The position numbers and the translations under genes were made by a program. From Nitrospinaceae bacterium (GTDB lineage Bacteria > Nitrospinota > Nitrospinia > Nitrospinales > VA-1): a stretch of 5,306 nucleotides of DNA. The notes under the pieces are model-generated. The model saw only the letters and a program-made list of their open reading frames with translations. It was not told the origin of the DNA and did no database searches. The stretch is from NCBI GenBank assembly GCA_012961055.1, contig DUAA01000111.1, positions 1-5,306 on the forward strand, given 5' to 3'. The first letter of the stretch is position 1. The number at the start of each line of letters is the position of its first letter. This document shows, one piece after another, positions 1-5,306 of the stretch.

Positions 1-56
1 GTAATTATTCAATAATACAGTCTTTTTGAATATTAAGAATAAAAGATTCAGTTGTT

Positions 57-65
57 AAGGTGGAG
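57..65 (+). promoter_or_regulatory. Ribosome binding site fixing the start of the PCP_red-like gene
   Basis: The purine-rich AAGGTGGAG lies 4 bases before the ATG at 70. A TTG at 52 is in frame, but it would place this Shine-Dalgarno-like run inside the coding sequence and add six residues with no family match. The ATG at 70 is therefore preferred. Confidence 0.65.
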
Positions 66-69
66 TTCT

Positions 70-900
70 ATGGGAAGCGAAGGAATTAAAATTATTGACG
101 TGGATCACCCTTATGCCAAAGAAAATGGCGTTCAGTGGTCTGAGGATGCCTGGGAAAGAGTGAAGCACGCTCCAGAATTTGTACGTCCAGGTATCCGTAA
201 GCTGATGATTCAGCGATGTGTTAAAAGGGGCTTTAAAATAGTCACCTCTGACTATCTGACTGAAATCCGGAATGAATCCATGATGTTGGTATCCAAAAGG
301 GTCAAGGGATTCGGATTCGAAGAATTAACGATGGATGCCTTCGATGTGGCTAAAGAAAAAATGCGGGAAAGCCCACGCAAAGTAGAGGTAATTGAGGAAA
401 TCGAAGATTTTCTTTCCATGCGTACTAAGAAAAAAGATGACATTGTTGATAAGTTCAAAGATTATATGGAATTTGCCACGCCTCAAGGCATTCCCTGGAG
501 TAAGGAAGCAAAGGAAAAAATGGAGAAGGTGCCTCCTTTTGTTCTAGGGATGGCCAAACAGACTATTGAGGGTCGAGCCCGTGAGCGAGGCGATAAGATG
601 ATAACTCCTTCCATTATTGATGAGGTGTTTACCTCAATCATGCCTGCTTCTGCTAAAGAGGCCATGGGCATGGAGGTCACGGAAGAGGATCGTAAGCGTG
701 ATCAACAAATAGATAAAGAAAAGAATGAGCCGGTGGAAGTTTCTCTGAAATGGGAAGACGATGCCTTAAAAAAAGTTTCTAAGATTCCCATCCCTTTTAT
801 TCGTAATATGGCAGTGAAACGTATTGAACAGGAAATATCCAAAGAAGGTAAAGAGGTTGTAACGCTGGAGTTATTTGATAAATATCGATTCACTTTTTAA
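70..900 (+). CDS. Protein with three PCP_red-like (BchB/ChlB C-terminal) domains
   Basis: This is a 276-residue, highly charged, probably cytoplasmic protein with no signal peptide or membrane span. Three units share the pattern W-[SE]-x-[DE]-A, then a proline followed by F and V or I, a basic/amphipathic helix, and V/I-T before a last short helix. They lie at about residues 23-65 (WSEDAW, PEFVR, VTSD), 143-186 (WSKEA, PPFV, RARERGDKMIT) and 228-270 (WEDDA, IPFIR, VVTLE). The pattern resembles the PCP_red domain at the C-terminus of the BchB/ChlB subunit of dark-operative protochlorophyllide reductase. The nitrogenase-like catalytic part of BchB is absent. There is only one cysteine (C50), so the protein is unlikely to bind an iron-sulfur cluster through its own cysteines. 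The linkers (66-142 and 187-227) are rich in Glu and Lys. A strong ribosome binding site supports the ATG at 70. A small membrane-protein gene follows after 14 bp and is probably co-transcribed. The domain assignment is by motif recognition. The function is unknown, and a chlorophyll role is not supported because no pigment genes are nearby. Confidence 0.8.
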   Translation: MGSEGIKIIDVDHPYAKENGVQWSEDAWERVKHAPEFVRPGIRKLMIQRCVKRGFKIVTSDYLTEIRNESMMLVSKRVKGFGFEELTMDAFDVAKEKMRESPRKVEVIEEIEDFLSMRTKKKDDIVDKFKDYMEFATPQGIPWSKEAKEKMEKVPPFVLGMAKQTIEGRARERGDKMITPSIIDEVFTSIMPASAKEAMGMEVTEEDRKRDQQIDKEKNEPVEVSLKWEDDALKKVSKIPIPFIRNMAVKRIEQEISKEGKEVVTLELFDKYRFTF

Positions 901-914
901 TAGCGAGGTTTGTT

Positions 915-1052
915 ATGGCTGGTGAAATGAATTGGGTGTTTGTTCTTGAGATGGGAGCTTTAGGAACGCTATTTCTGTGGTTTCTGGGTAAACGAGTTCT
1001 TGTCCGCCAAAATTACCAGAAAAAATACATAGATAAGGTTAAACTTTTGTGA
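915..1052 (+). CDS. Small single-span membrane protein (45 aa), unknown function
   Basis: A short ORF of 45 codons starts at ATG 915. A GAGG ribosome binding site at 905-908 sits 6 bases upstream, and the stop of the preceding gene is 14 bp away. After a short polar start (MAGEMN) comes one hydrophobic stretch at about residues 7-23, containing a glycine-spaced GALG segment. It is followed by a strongly basic tail (GKRVLVRQNYQKKYIDKVK). By the positive-inside rule this suggests one helix with its C-terminus in the cytoplasm. I do not recognise a family. Position and spacing point to one transcript with the triple PCP_red-like gene, so a role as its membrane anchor or partner is possible but is inference only. 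The good ribosome binding site and the membrane-protein composition argue against a chance ORF. Confidence 0.6.
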   Translation: MAGEMNWVFVLEMGALGTLFLWFLGKRVLVRQNYQKKYIDKVKLL

Positions 1053-1142
1053 TTATTGGGCTGGTCTGATTTATACCTAATAGATCAGTGCACGTTTGGA
1101 ATTTATTCAGATGTCTTTCTCGTTACCAAATCTATTTATTCC

Positions 1143-1147
1143 AGGGG
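1143..1147 (+). promoter_or_regulatory. Probable ribosome binding site for the TTG-started dehydrogenase gene
   Basis: AGGGG lies 4 bases before the TTG at 1152. The alternative in-frame TTG at 1056 has no Shine-Dalgarno-like sequence at normal distance; the nearest, AAGG, is about 17 bases away. It would also add 32 residues ahead of a Rossmann fold that normally begins near the N-terminus. Confidence 0.45.
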
Positions 1148-1151
1148 CCGT

Positions 1152-2066
1152 TTGAATTCCTATGAAATAAAAGATAATCAAGGCTCCTCCGATGCAGGTC
1201 GGTTATTTTGTTTTGGCCTAGGTTTTTCTGCATCGTACTTGGCTGAAAGACTTCTATCCAAAGGATGGTATGTTTCAGGAACCAGCCGGGATAACGAATG
1301 GCAAGGCACGGCTCTCCCAAAAAGTCCATATTTATTTGATGGCACCCGTCCCACATCTGAAATTTCTGCCGCGATATCCTGCGCAACACATTTATTAATT
1401 ACGATTCCTCCTCAACTTTCCGGCGATGTGGTTCTGAGAAATTTTAGTGAAGAGATTGCCAAGGCCCGTCATTTGAAATGGATTGGGTATATTTCTTCAA
1501 CTGGAGTTTATGGCGATGCCCAGGGAGAATGGGTGGATGAGACTTCGCCTTTACGTGGGGTTACCGATCTCAACCGCCGGCGCATAGAAGTGGAGTCGTC
1601 TTGGCTCAAGATAGGCAAGGATTACGGTCTGCCTGTGATGATTTTTCGCTGTGTGGGAATTTATGGTCAAGATAGAAACTTGCTGGTTTCTGTAAAACAG
1701 GGCCGTGCCCGGCGTATTGATAAGCCAGGCCTGGTGTTTTCTCGCATTCATGCTGAAGATCTTGCCCTAACGCTGGAAGCCTCTATACAAAAACCAATGC
1801 CCGGCGAAATATATAATGTGAGTGATGATTACCCTTGCCCTCCTGCTGAGGCAGTCGAGTATGCCTGTAATTTACTGGGGACGCAACCACCACCTTTGGT
1901 TCCTTATGAAAAAGCCGATCTTTCTTCAACGGCTCGAGGGTTTTACAAAACCAATAAGCGTATTTCGAACAAAAAAATAAAAGAGGTTTTGGGGGTGAAA
2001 TTGAAGTATCCCGATTTTCGTTCTGGCTTGGACGCTTTGTTAAAGGAGTTTGACCGGGGGTCTTAA
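1152..2066 (+). CDS. Atypical SDR / NAD(P)-dependent epimerase-dehydratase family protein (YeeZ-like)
   Basis: This is a cytoplasmic Rossmann-fold protein of about 304 residues when started at TTG 1152. The open frame extends back to TTG 1056, which would give 336 residues. The first beta strand and dinucleotide-binding turn are FCFGLGFSAS, with the GxGxxA-type glycines at residues 22 and 24. The second strand ends in GTSR, and the Arg at about 46 suggests NADP preference. Later family marks are ISSTGVYGD (about 114-122), an FRCVGIYG strand-turn (about 165-172), RIHAEDLA (about 198-205) and EIYNVSDD (about 219-226), all typical of extended SDR/epimerase proteins. The canonical catalytic YxxxK is replaced by LxxxR in the DLNRRRIEVE segment, as expected for an atypical SDR branch that includes E. 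coli YeeZ. The substrate cannot be inferred. No ATG, GTG or TTG lies between 1152 and the first strand, so 1152 is the latest plausible start. The gene converges with the NIF3-family gene, with 2 bp between their stops. Confidence 0.85.
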   Translation: MNSYEIKDNQGSSDAGRLFCFGLGFSASYLAERLLSKGWYVSGTSRDNEWQGTALPKSPYLFDGTRPTSEISAAISCATHLLITIPPQLSGDVVLRNFSEEIAKARHLKWIGYISSTGVYGDAQGEWVDETSPLRGVTDLNRRRIEVESSWLKIGKDYGLPVMIFRCVGIYGQDRNLLVSVKQGRARRIDKPGLVFSRIHAEDLALTLEASIQKPMPGEIYNVSDDYPCPPAEAVEYACNLLGTQPPPLVPYEKADLSSTARGFYKTNKRISNKKIKEVLGVKLKYPDFRSGLDALLKEFDRGS

Positions 2067-2068
2067 GT

Positions 2069-2818
2069 TTATAACCCTGTTGGATAGTCGAGGAATTCGG
2101 TGGTGACTCCGAATTTATCTTGCAAATGACTTCCCACCGATTTCACGCCTCCGGTTTCTGTGGCGTAATGACCGGCAAAAATTAATATACAGTTTCCTTC
2201 AATAGCCTCATGGTAATGCTGGTTGGCTCCTTCTCCGGTGATGTAGGCATCGAGCCCTTCACGACTGGCCTGTTGGATAATTTCACCCGCCCCACCGGTT
2301 ACCAGCCCTATGGATTCTATCTCACCCTCTCCGATTAATTTGATGGGAGACCTCAGTTTTTCAGACAACTTCTGCGTTAAGTTTTCAGCAGAAATTTTTT
2401 TGATCGTACCTTTGAAACCAATGTTGATCCCACCATATTCCCCAAAGGGCTCCAAGTTTTCCAGTCCAATCAAATCGGCAAGAGCGCGGTTGTTGCCTAA
2501 TACTGGGTGCAGATCTAGGGGAATATGTGCAGAATACAGCCCCAGATTGGCTCTTATCATGGAAGAGATTTTTTCGTAATGGGAACCGCTAAGCGGTTGC
2601 AGTCCACCCCAGAAAATTCCATGATGCACGAACATCATCTGGCAATTTTTTTCGATGGCGAAGTCGATGGTGGCTTGGCATAAATCGACCGCCAGTCCAA
2701 TTTTTTTTATTTCGCCGGTGTTTTGTACTTGCAGGCCGTTCATGGCGTTGGTCGCATCCTTAATAGATGAGATATCCAAAAGGTTGTCCAGATAGTTACT
2801 GAGCTGTAGAATGTCCAT
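2069..2818 (-). CDS. NIF3/YbgI family (DUF34) dinuclear metal-centre protein
   Basis: The protein has 249 residues when started at the ATG at 2818, close to the roughly 247 residues of E. coli YbgI. This family forms toroidal hexamers that bind two metal ions per subunit. It has been linked to GTP cyclohydrolase I type 2 in some annotations, but the physiological reaction is unsettled. All expected metal ligands are visible: H65-H66 in MMFVHHGIFWGG, D102 in AHIPLDLHP, and H217 and E221 in GHYATETGG. A second signature, YITGEG, lies at about 202-207. The long insert found in some Gram-positive members is absent, so this is the short bacterial form. A TTG at 2839 is in frame and would add seven residues, but the ATG matches the usual family N-terminus better. 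No good Shine-Dalgarno sequence lies 5-10 bases before the ATG, which fits a leaderless mRNA. The gene is divergent from the permease operon and convergent with the SDR gene, so it is probably monocistronic. Confidence 0.93.
   Translation of the reverse strand: MDILQLSNYLDNLLDISSIKDATNAMNGLQVQNTGEIKKIGLAVDLCQATIDFAIEKNCQMMFVHHGIFWGGLQPLSGSHYEKISSMIRANLGLYSAHIPLDLHPVLGNNRALADLIGLENLEPFGEYGGINIGFKGTIKKISAENLTQKLSEKLRSPIKLIGEGEIESIGLVTGGAGEIIQQASREGLDAYITGEGANQHYHEAIEGNCILIFAGHYATETGGVKSVGSHLQDKFGVTTEFLDYPTGL
2784..2812 (+). promoter_or_regulatory. Candidate sigma70-type promoter for the permease operon
   Basis: TTGTCC (2784-2789) and TAGAAT (2807-2812) are separated by exactly 17 bases. They match the -35 and -10 consensus at 4/6 and 5/6 positions. 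Transcription would begin near 2819 and give a leader of about 39 bases containing the ribosome binding site at 2848-2852. The promoter lies inside the first codons of the opposing NIF3-family gene, which is necessary because only 39 bp separate the two start codons. This is read by eye only. Confidence 0.4.
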
Positions 2819-2825
2819 GGTTAAA

Positions 2826-2855
2826 ATTATAACTTCCAATAGGCCTTAGAGGCAA
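2826..2855 (-). promoter_or_regulatory. Candidate promoter for the NIF3-family gene, giving a leaderless transcript
   Basis: On the minus strand a perfect TATAAT (2831-2826) is preceded 18 bases upstream by TTGCCT (2855-2850), a partial -35 match. Seven bases separate the -10 element from the ATG at 2818, so the predicted transcription start falls on or next to the A of the ATG. That explains the missing ribosome binding site. The -35 element overlaps the ribosome binding site of the divergent permease gene. Confidence 0.45.
2848..2852 (+). promoter_or_regulatory. Ribosome binding site supporting a TTG start for the DppB-like permease
   Basis: AGAGG lies 5 bases before the TTG at 2858. The first in-frame ATG is codon 44, beyond the first membrane helix and the conserved LAPGEP, so it cannot be the true start. 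Confidence 0.6.
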
Positions 2856-2857
2856 CC

Positions 2858-3817
2858 TTGATCAATTTTATTCTTCGTAACATTTGGCAGAGAATTATCC
2901 TGCTGATTTTTATTTCAATAATTTCTCACGCCATAGTGCACTTGGCTCCGGGAGAACCGGCGTTAGTGGACCCTTCCAATCCCAGAATGAAGGCGGAAGA
3001 TATCCAGCGTATTCGCGCGTCTTTCCACCTAGATGAACCTTTGCATATACAATATATTTATTGGGTGAAAGATTTGGCAAGCGGCGAACTCAAGTCGTTC
3101 AAAGATAATCAGCCGGTTGTAAATAAAATTTGGGAACGGTTTCTAAACTCGCTTCCATTATTCTTAATAGGGACAATGATCACCTGGTTCCTGGCATTTC
3201 CTGTTGGTATTCAAGCCGCTTTAAACCGGGACTCTATATTTGATCGGTCCAGCACATTCTTCTCTTATGCATTGATCTCTATTCCTGGGTTTTTCCTGTC
3301 CTATCTTTGCATTATTTTCGTAGTCAAAACTTTTGATGTTCCAGTGATTGGGATGCAAACTTTTGGTTTAGAAGAGGCCCCACTTTTATTGAGATACATG
3401 GATCGGGTCTGGCATTTAACGATTCCGGCATTGATGTCTGCCATTGCTGGCACAGCCATACTTTCCCGCTACGTGCGTTCGCAAATGCTGGAAGTGATCC
3501 ATCAAGATTATATTCGTACTGCCCGGGCTAAGGGTCTGCCGGAGGATGAGGTGATCTACCATCACGGTCTGCGCAACGCGCTTCTTCCTTTCATCACCAT
3601 GTTTGGTCTGACTATTCCCGGGTTGATTGGTGGATCGGTGATTTTTGAAACTATATTTGCTTGGCCTGGAATGGGTCGGTTGGGTTATGAGGCCATAATG
3701 GCCAGAGATTTTCCCATTATCTTAACGTTGAACTTTTTTTCGGCCATATTGGTTTTACTGGGAACGCTGGTGTCCGATATTCTTTATGCGGTAGCCGACC
3801 CACGCATCAAATTTTAA
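2858..3817 (+). CDS. ABC transporter permease, DppB/OppB family (peptide/nickel type)
   Basis: This 319-residue inner-membrane protein is one of the two membrane subunits of a peptide-, opine- or nickel-type ABC importer. It begins with the family's usual N-terminal helix (about 9-29) ending in HLAPGEP. A long extracytoplasmic loop (about 30-97) follows, with FHLDEPLHIQYIYWVKDL matching the family's LGLDxPxxxQYxxWL pattern. Five more helices lie at about 98-120, 132-155, 186-206, 245-265 and 286-307. The EAA loop that docks on the ATPase is DYIRTARAKG (217-226) followed by RNALLP (239-244), with its conserved glycine present. ETIFAWPGMGRLG (264-276) and the terminal DPRIKF are also family marks. 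It starts at TTG with a well-placed AGAGG. The partner permease follows after 9 bp. No binding protein or ATPase gene is seen, so the substrate cannot be named. Confidence 0.93.
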   Translation: MINFILRNIWQRIILLIFISIISHAIVHLAPGEPALVDPSNPRMKAEDIQRIRASFHLDEPLHIQYIYWVKDLASGELKSFKDNQPVVNKIWERFLNSLPLFLIGTMITWFLAFPVGIQAALNRDSIFDRSSTFFSYALISIPGFFLSYLCIIFVVKTFDVPVIGMQTFGLEEAPLLLRYMDRVWHLTIPALMSAIAGTAILSRYVRSQMLEVIHQDYIRTARAKGLPEDEVIYHHGLRNALLPFITMFGLTIPGLIGGSVIFETIFAWPGMGRLGYEAIMARDFPIILTLNFFSAILVLLGTLVSDILYAVADPRIKF

Positions 3818-3826
3818 GAGAGTCTA

Positions 3827-4798
3827 ATGAATGAGCTGATACCTAATTTGGAGACTGATGGCTTGGAACCTGCAAAAGGTTTGTTTCGTGAACGGTGGGA
3901 TATTCTCAAACGAAATCGTATGGCCTATGCCAGTTACTGGTTCCTGATTTCTATGTTTGGTTTAGCAATCTTGGGGAAAGTATTGACGCAGACTGTGGTG
4001 ATGTTCGATCCTAAAGTGGTCCGATTGTCGGAAAAATTTCTTCCTCCACTGACGCCCTTCACCAGTACCCTGACACCTGAGGAGGACTCCCCGGCTTTAG
4101 GTGTTTACCTATTAGGAACCGATGAACTGGGCCGGGATGTGTTTGCACGCATGTTGGAGGGGACATTTGTTTCGTTGACGGTAGGATTTGTGGCTGTAGG
4201 GATATCGTTGACGGTGGGGATTTTTATTGGTGGGCTGGCTGGGTTTTATGGAAGGGTGAAGCTGGGGTTCATCACCGTGGATACGCTTCTCATGCGGTTT
4301 GTAGATATCATACTCTGCTTTCCCACCTTCTTTTTAATATTGACGGTGGTTGCGTTATTACCACCGAGCATTTATAACATCATGATCGTTATTGGTCTGA
4401 CGAGTTGGATGGGGACCGCACGGTTTGTCCGTGCAGAATTTTTATCCCTGCGGGATCAAGACTTTGTGGTAGCCGCGAGGAGCCAGGCTATTCCCGAATG
4501 GCGGATAATTTTTATTCATATGGTTCCCAACGCAATCGCCCCGGTTCTGGTCTCGGCTACTATTGGTGTGGCGACGGCTATCTTGACAGAATCTGCTTTG
4601 AGTTTTCTAGGTTTCGGTGTGCAACCTCCAGATGCAACCTGGGGAAATATTCTCGCTGATGGAAAGACATTTTTGTTCGATGCCCCTTGGTTGACATTCA
4701 TTCCTGGGTTCACCATTTTGTTCGTGGTGCTTGCCTTCAACCTTTGCGGTGAAGGATTGCGAGAAGCGTTTAACCCAAAACTTCGATCCACCCCATAA
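3827..4798 (+). CDS. ABC transporter permease, DppC/OppC family (peptide/nickel type)
   Basis: This 323-residue inner-membrane protein is the second membrane subunit that pairs with the preceding DppB-like protein. The cytoplasmic N-terminus contains RERWDILKRNRMA (21-33), matching the family's W..l++n+ma segment before the first helix (about 35-54). The periplasmic loop ends in the signature LLGTDELGRDVFARML (95-110). Helices follow at about 114-140, 158-178, 180-200, 237-258 and 289-310. The ATPase-docking EAA loop is DFVVAARSQAIPEW (212-225) followed by HMVPN (231-235). The glycine usual in AARALGAS-type loops is replaced by A221. Further marks are ALSFLGFG (257-264), PPDATWG (267-273) and the C-terminal LREAFNPKLR (311-320). 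The start is an ATG 9 bp after the previous stop, with an AAGAGAG ribosome binding site (3816-3822) overlapping that stop, so the genes form one operon and are probably translationally coupled. No clear terminator follows. Confidence 0.93.
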   Translation: MNELIPNLETDGLEPAKGLFRERWDILKRNRMAYASYWFLISMFGLAILGKVLTQTVVMFDPKVVRLSEKFLPPLTPFTSTLTPEEDSPALGVYLLGTDELGRDVFARMLEGTFVSLTVGFVAVGISLTVGIFIGGLAGFYGRVKLGFITVDTLLMRFVDIILCFPTFFLILTVVALLPPSIYNIMIVIGLTSWMGTARFVRAEFLSLRDQDFVVAARSQAIPEWRIIFIHMVPNAIAPVLVSATIGVATAILTESALSFLGFGVQPPDATWGNILADGKTFLFDAPWLTFIPGFTILFVVLAFNLCGEGLREAFNPKLRSTP

Positions 4799-4833
4799 AC
4801 CTAATCTCCAAAAAAGGTATGATGTGATAATTG

Positions 4834-4862
4834 TTGAGAAAGCAAAAAGACAGGATTAAAAA
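4834..4862 (+). promoter_or_regulatory. Candidate promoter for the ABC-F gene
   Basis: TTGAGA (4834-4839; 5/6 match to -35) and TAAAAA (4857-4862; 4/6 match to -10) are separated by 17 bases. Transcription would begin near 4869, leaving a leader of about 50 bases. The surrounding DNA is AT-rich, so a chance match is quite possible. Read-through from the permease operon is an alternative, since no convincing rho-independent hairpin is present between 4799 and 4919. Confidence 0.3.
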
Positions 4863-4908
4863 ATAAGTTGTCCATGCTTAGCATAAAAATGGTTAGACCT
4901 ATTGCCTC

Positions 4909-4913
4909 GAGGG
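4909..4913 (+). promoter_or_regulatory. Ribosome binding site fixing the GTG start of the ABC-F gene
   Basis: GAGGG sits 6 bases before the GTG at 4920. The resulting N-terminus (MIFVEKVNLQFGSKVLFEDIS) has exactly the layout expected for the first strand of an ABC-F ATPase. Confidence 0.65.
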
Positions 4914-4919
4914 CAGTTC

Positions 4920-5306
4920 GTGATATTTGTTGAAAAAGTAAACTTACAATTTGGATCCAAGGTTCTTTTTGAGGATATCAGTTTCCATCTGCGTCCAAAG
5001 GAAAAGGTGGGTCTGGTGGGGGAGAATGGTACCGGCAAGACCACTCTCTTTAAAGTAATTACAGGACAAGCTGTGCAGGATTCGGGAAAGGTTATTCTCA
5101 GGAAAGGGCTGCGTCTGGGTCTGCTGGAACAGGATATGAATGTTGGGAAGGAAACGGTTCTCGAAAGAGTGGTGCTGGGCGATCCGAATTTTCTTAAAGT
5201 AAAAACTGAAATGGAGCGGTTGGAGTCGGACCAGATTTATCATGATGGGTATGGAGACCTGCAACACGAATTTGAACGCCTCGGGGGTTATGATCGTGAG
5301 GCGCGG
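4920..5306 (+). CDS. ABC-F family ATPase (translation factor type), N-terminal part only
   Basis: The first 129 codons are present and the gene runs off the right edge in an open frame. ABC-F proteins have two ATP-binding cassettes and no membrane domain. They act at the ribosomal E site, where EttA, Uup, YheS and antibiotic-resistance types are the known branches. Visible here are the aromatic-position strand VNLQFGSKVLFEDISF (7-22), the Walker A motif GENGTGKTT (34-42) and the Q-loop LLEQD (68-72, Q71). These are followed by the charged helical arm region with the FERLGGYDREAR segment typical of ABC-F first cassettes. The Walker B motif, signature motif, inter-domain linker and second cassette lie outside the window, so the subfamily cannot be assigned. 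The start is GTG 4920, supported by GAGGG at 4909-4913. The gene lies 121 bp after the permease pair, but it is not the energy-coupling ATPase of that importer, because transport ATPases of the Dpp/Opp type have a different organisation. Confidence 0.88.
   Translation, partial: MIFVEKVNLQFGSKVLFEDISFHLRPKEKVGLVGENGTGKTTLFKVITGQAVQDSGKVILRKGLRLGLLEQDMNVGKETVLERVVLGDPNFLKVKTEMERLESDQIYHDGYGDLQHEFERLGGYDREAR

Noticed and set aside
1..56. Promoter for the PCP_red-like gene
   Set aside because: The stretch is AT-rich with several weak hexamers (for example TTGAAT at 26-31), but none has a partner at 16-18 bases, and the true promoter may lie left of the window.
70..1052. Chlorophyll biosynthesis locus suggested by the PCP_red-like domains
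   Set aside because: The nitrogenase-like part of BchB is absent, no other pigment gene is present, and the domain occurs here as freestanding repeats. A phototrophic role is not supported.
1132..1389. An 85-codon minus-strand open frame over the start of the SDR gene
   Set aside because: It overlaps the conserved Rossmann motif region on the opposite strand and has no family features or ribosome binding site worth noting.
2050..2080. Possible bidirectional terminator between the convergent SDR and NIF3 genes (GGGT at about 2059-2062 facing ACCC in the NIF3 3' end, CTTAAG between)
   Set aside because: Only about four base pairs form, the stem is interrupted, and no clear U-run follows on either strand.
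2310..2579. An 89-codon plus-strand open frame inside the NIF3-family gene
   Set aside because: The opposite strand encodes a protein with all family metal ligands, so this frame is a shadow of that gene.
4799..4873. Rho-independent terminator for the permease operon
   Set aside because: There are A-rich runs but no GC-rich hairpin followed by a T-run on the plus strand.
4944..5267. A 107-codon minus-strand open frame opposite the ABC-F gene
   Set aside because: It lies wholly antisense to a clear ABC-F coding sequence with Walker A and Q-loop motifs, and its translation shows no recognisable domain.

Overview
The window is a compact bacterial chromosomal segment. By eye its base composition is balanced to slightly AT-rich. 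It holds six confident protein genes, the last cut by the right edge, plus one very small gene. I see no tRNA, rRNA, CRISPR array, insertion sequence or phage gene. Three of the six larger genes appear to start at TTG or GTG. The lineage cannot be fixed from sequence alone. A protein with PCP_red-like repeats and no photosynthesis genes nearby would fit a non-phototrophic Gram-negative-type bacterium, for example Nitrospinota, Nitrospirota or a deltaproteobacterial group. That is a low-confidence inference.

Left part (1-2066, plus strand): A 276-residue soluble protein carries three copies of a motif resembling the PCP_red domain, which forms the C-terminus of the BchB/ChlB subunit of dark-operative protochlorophyllide reductase. 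Fourteen bases later comes a 45-residue single-span membrane protein that conventional annotation would easily miss. After about 100 bp follows an atypical short-chain dehydrogenase/NAD-dependent epimerase-type protein, probably starting at TTG. It converges with the next gene with only 2 bp between the stop codons.

Middle (2069-2858): A NIF3/YbgI (DUF34) dinuclear-metal protein lies on the minus strand with all expected metal ligands. Its start is only 39 bp from a divergent gene. The junction appears to contain two interlocked promoters, and the one for the NIF3 gene would give a leaderless mRNA.

Right part (2858-5306, plus strand): Two adjacent permease genes of the DppB/OppB and DppC/OppC families, 9 bp apart, encode the membrane pair of a peptide/nickel-type ABC importer. 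No binding protein or transport ATPase gene is in the window. After a 121-bp spacer comes the start of an ABC-F ATPase, a ribosome-associated translation factor and not the transport ATPase.

Most of the window is ordinary housekeeping and transport sequence. The least explained part is the pair of genes at 70-1052: a triplicated PCP_red-like protein followed by a tiny membrane protein.
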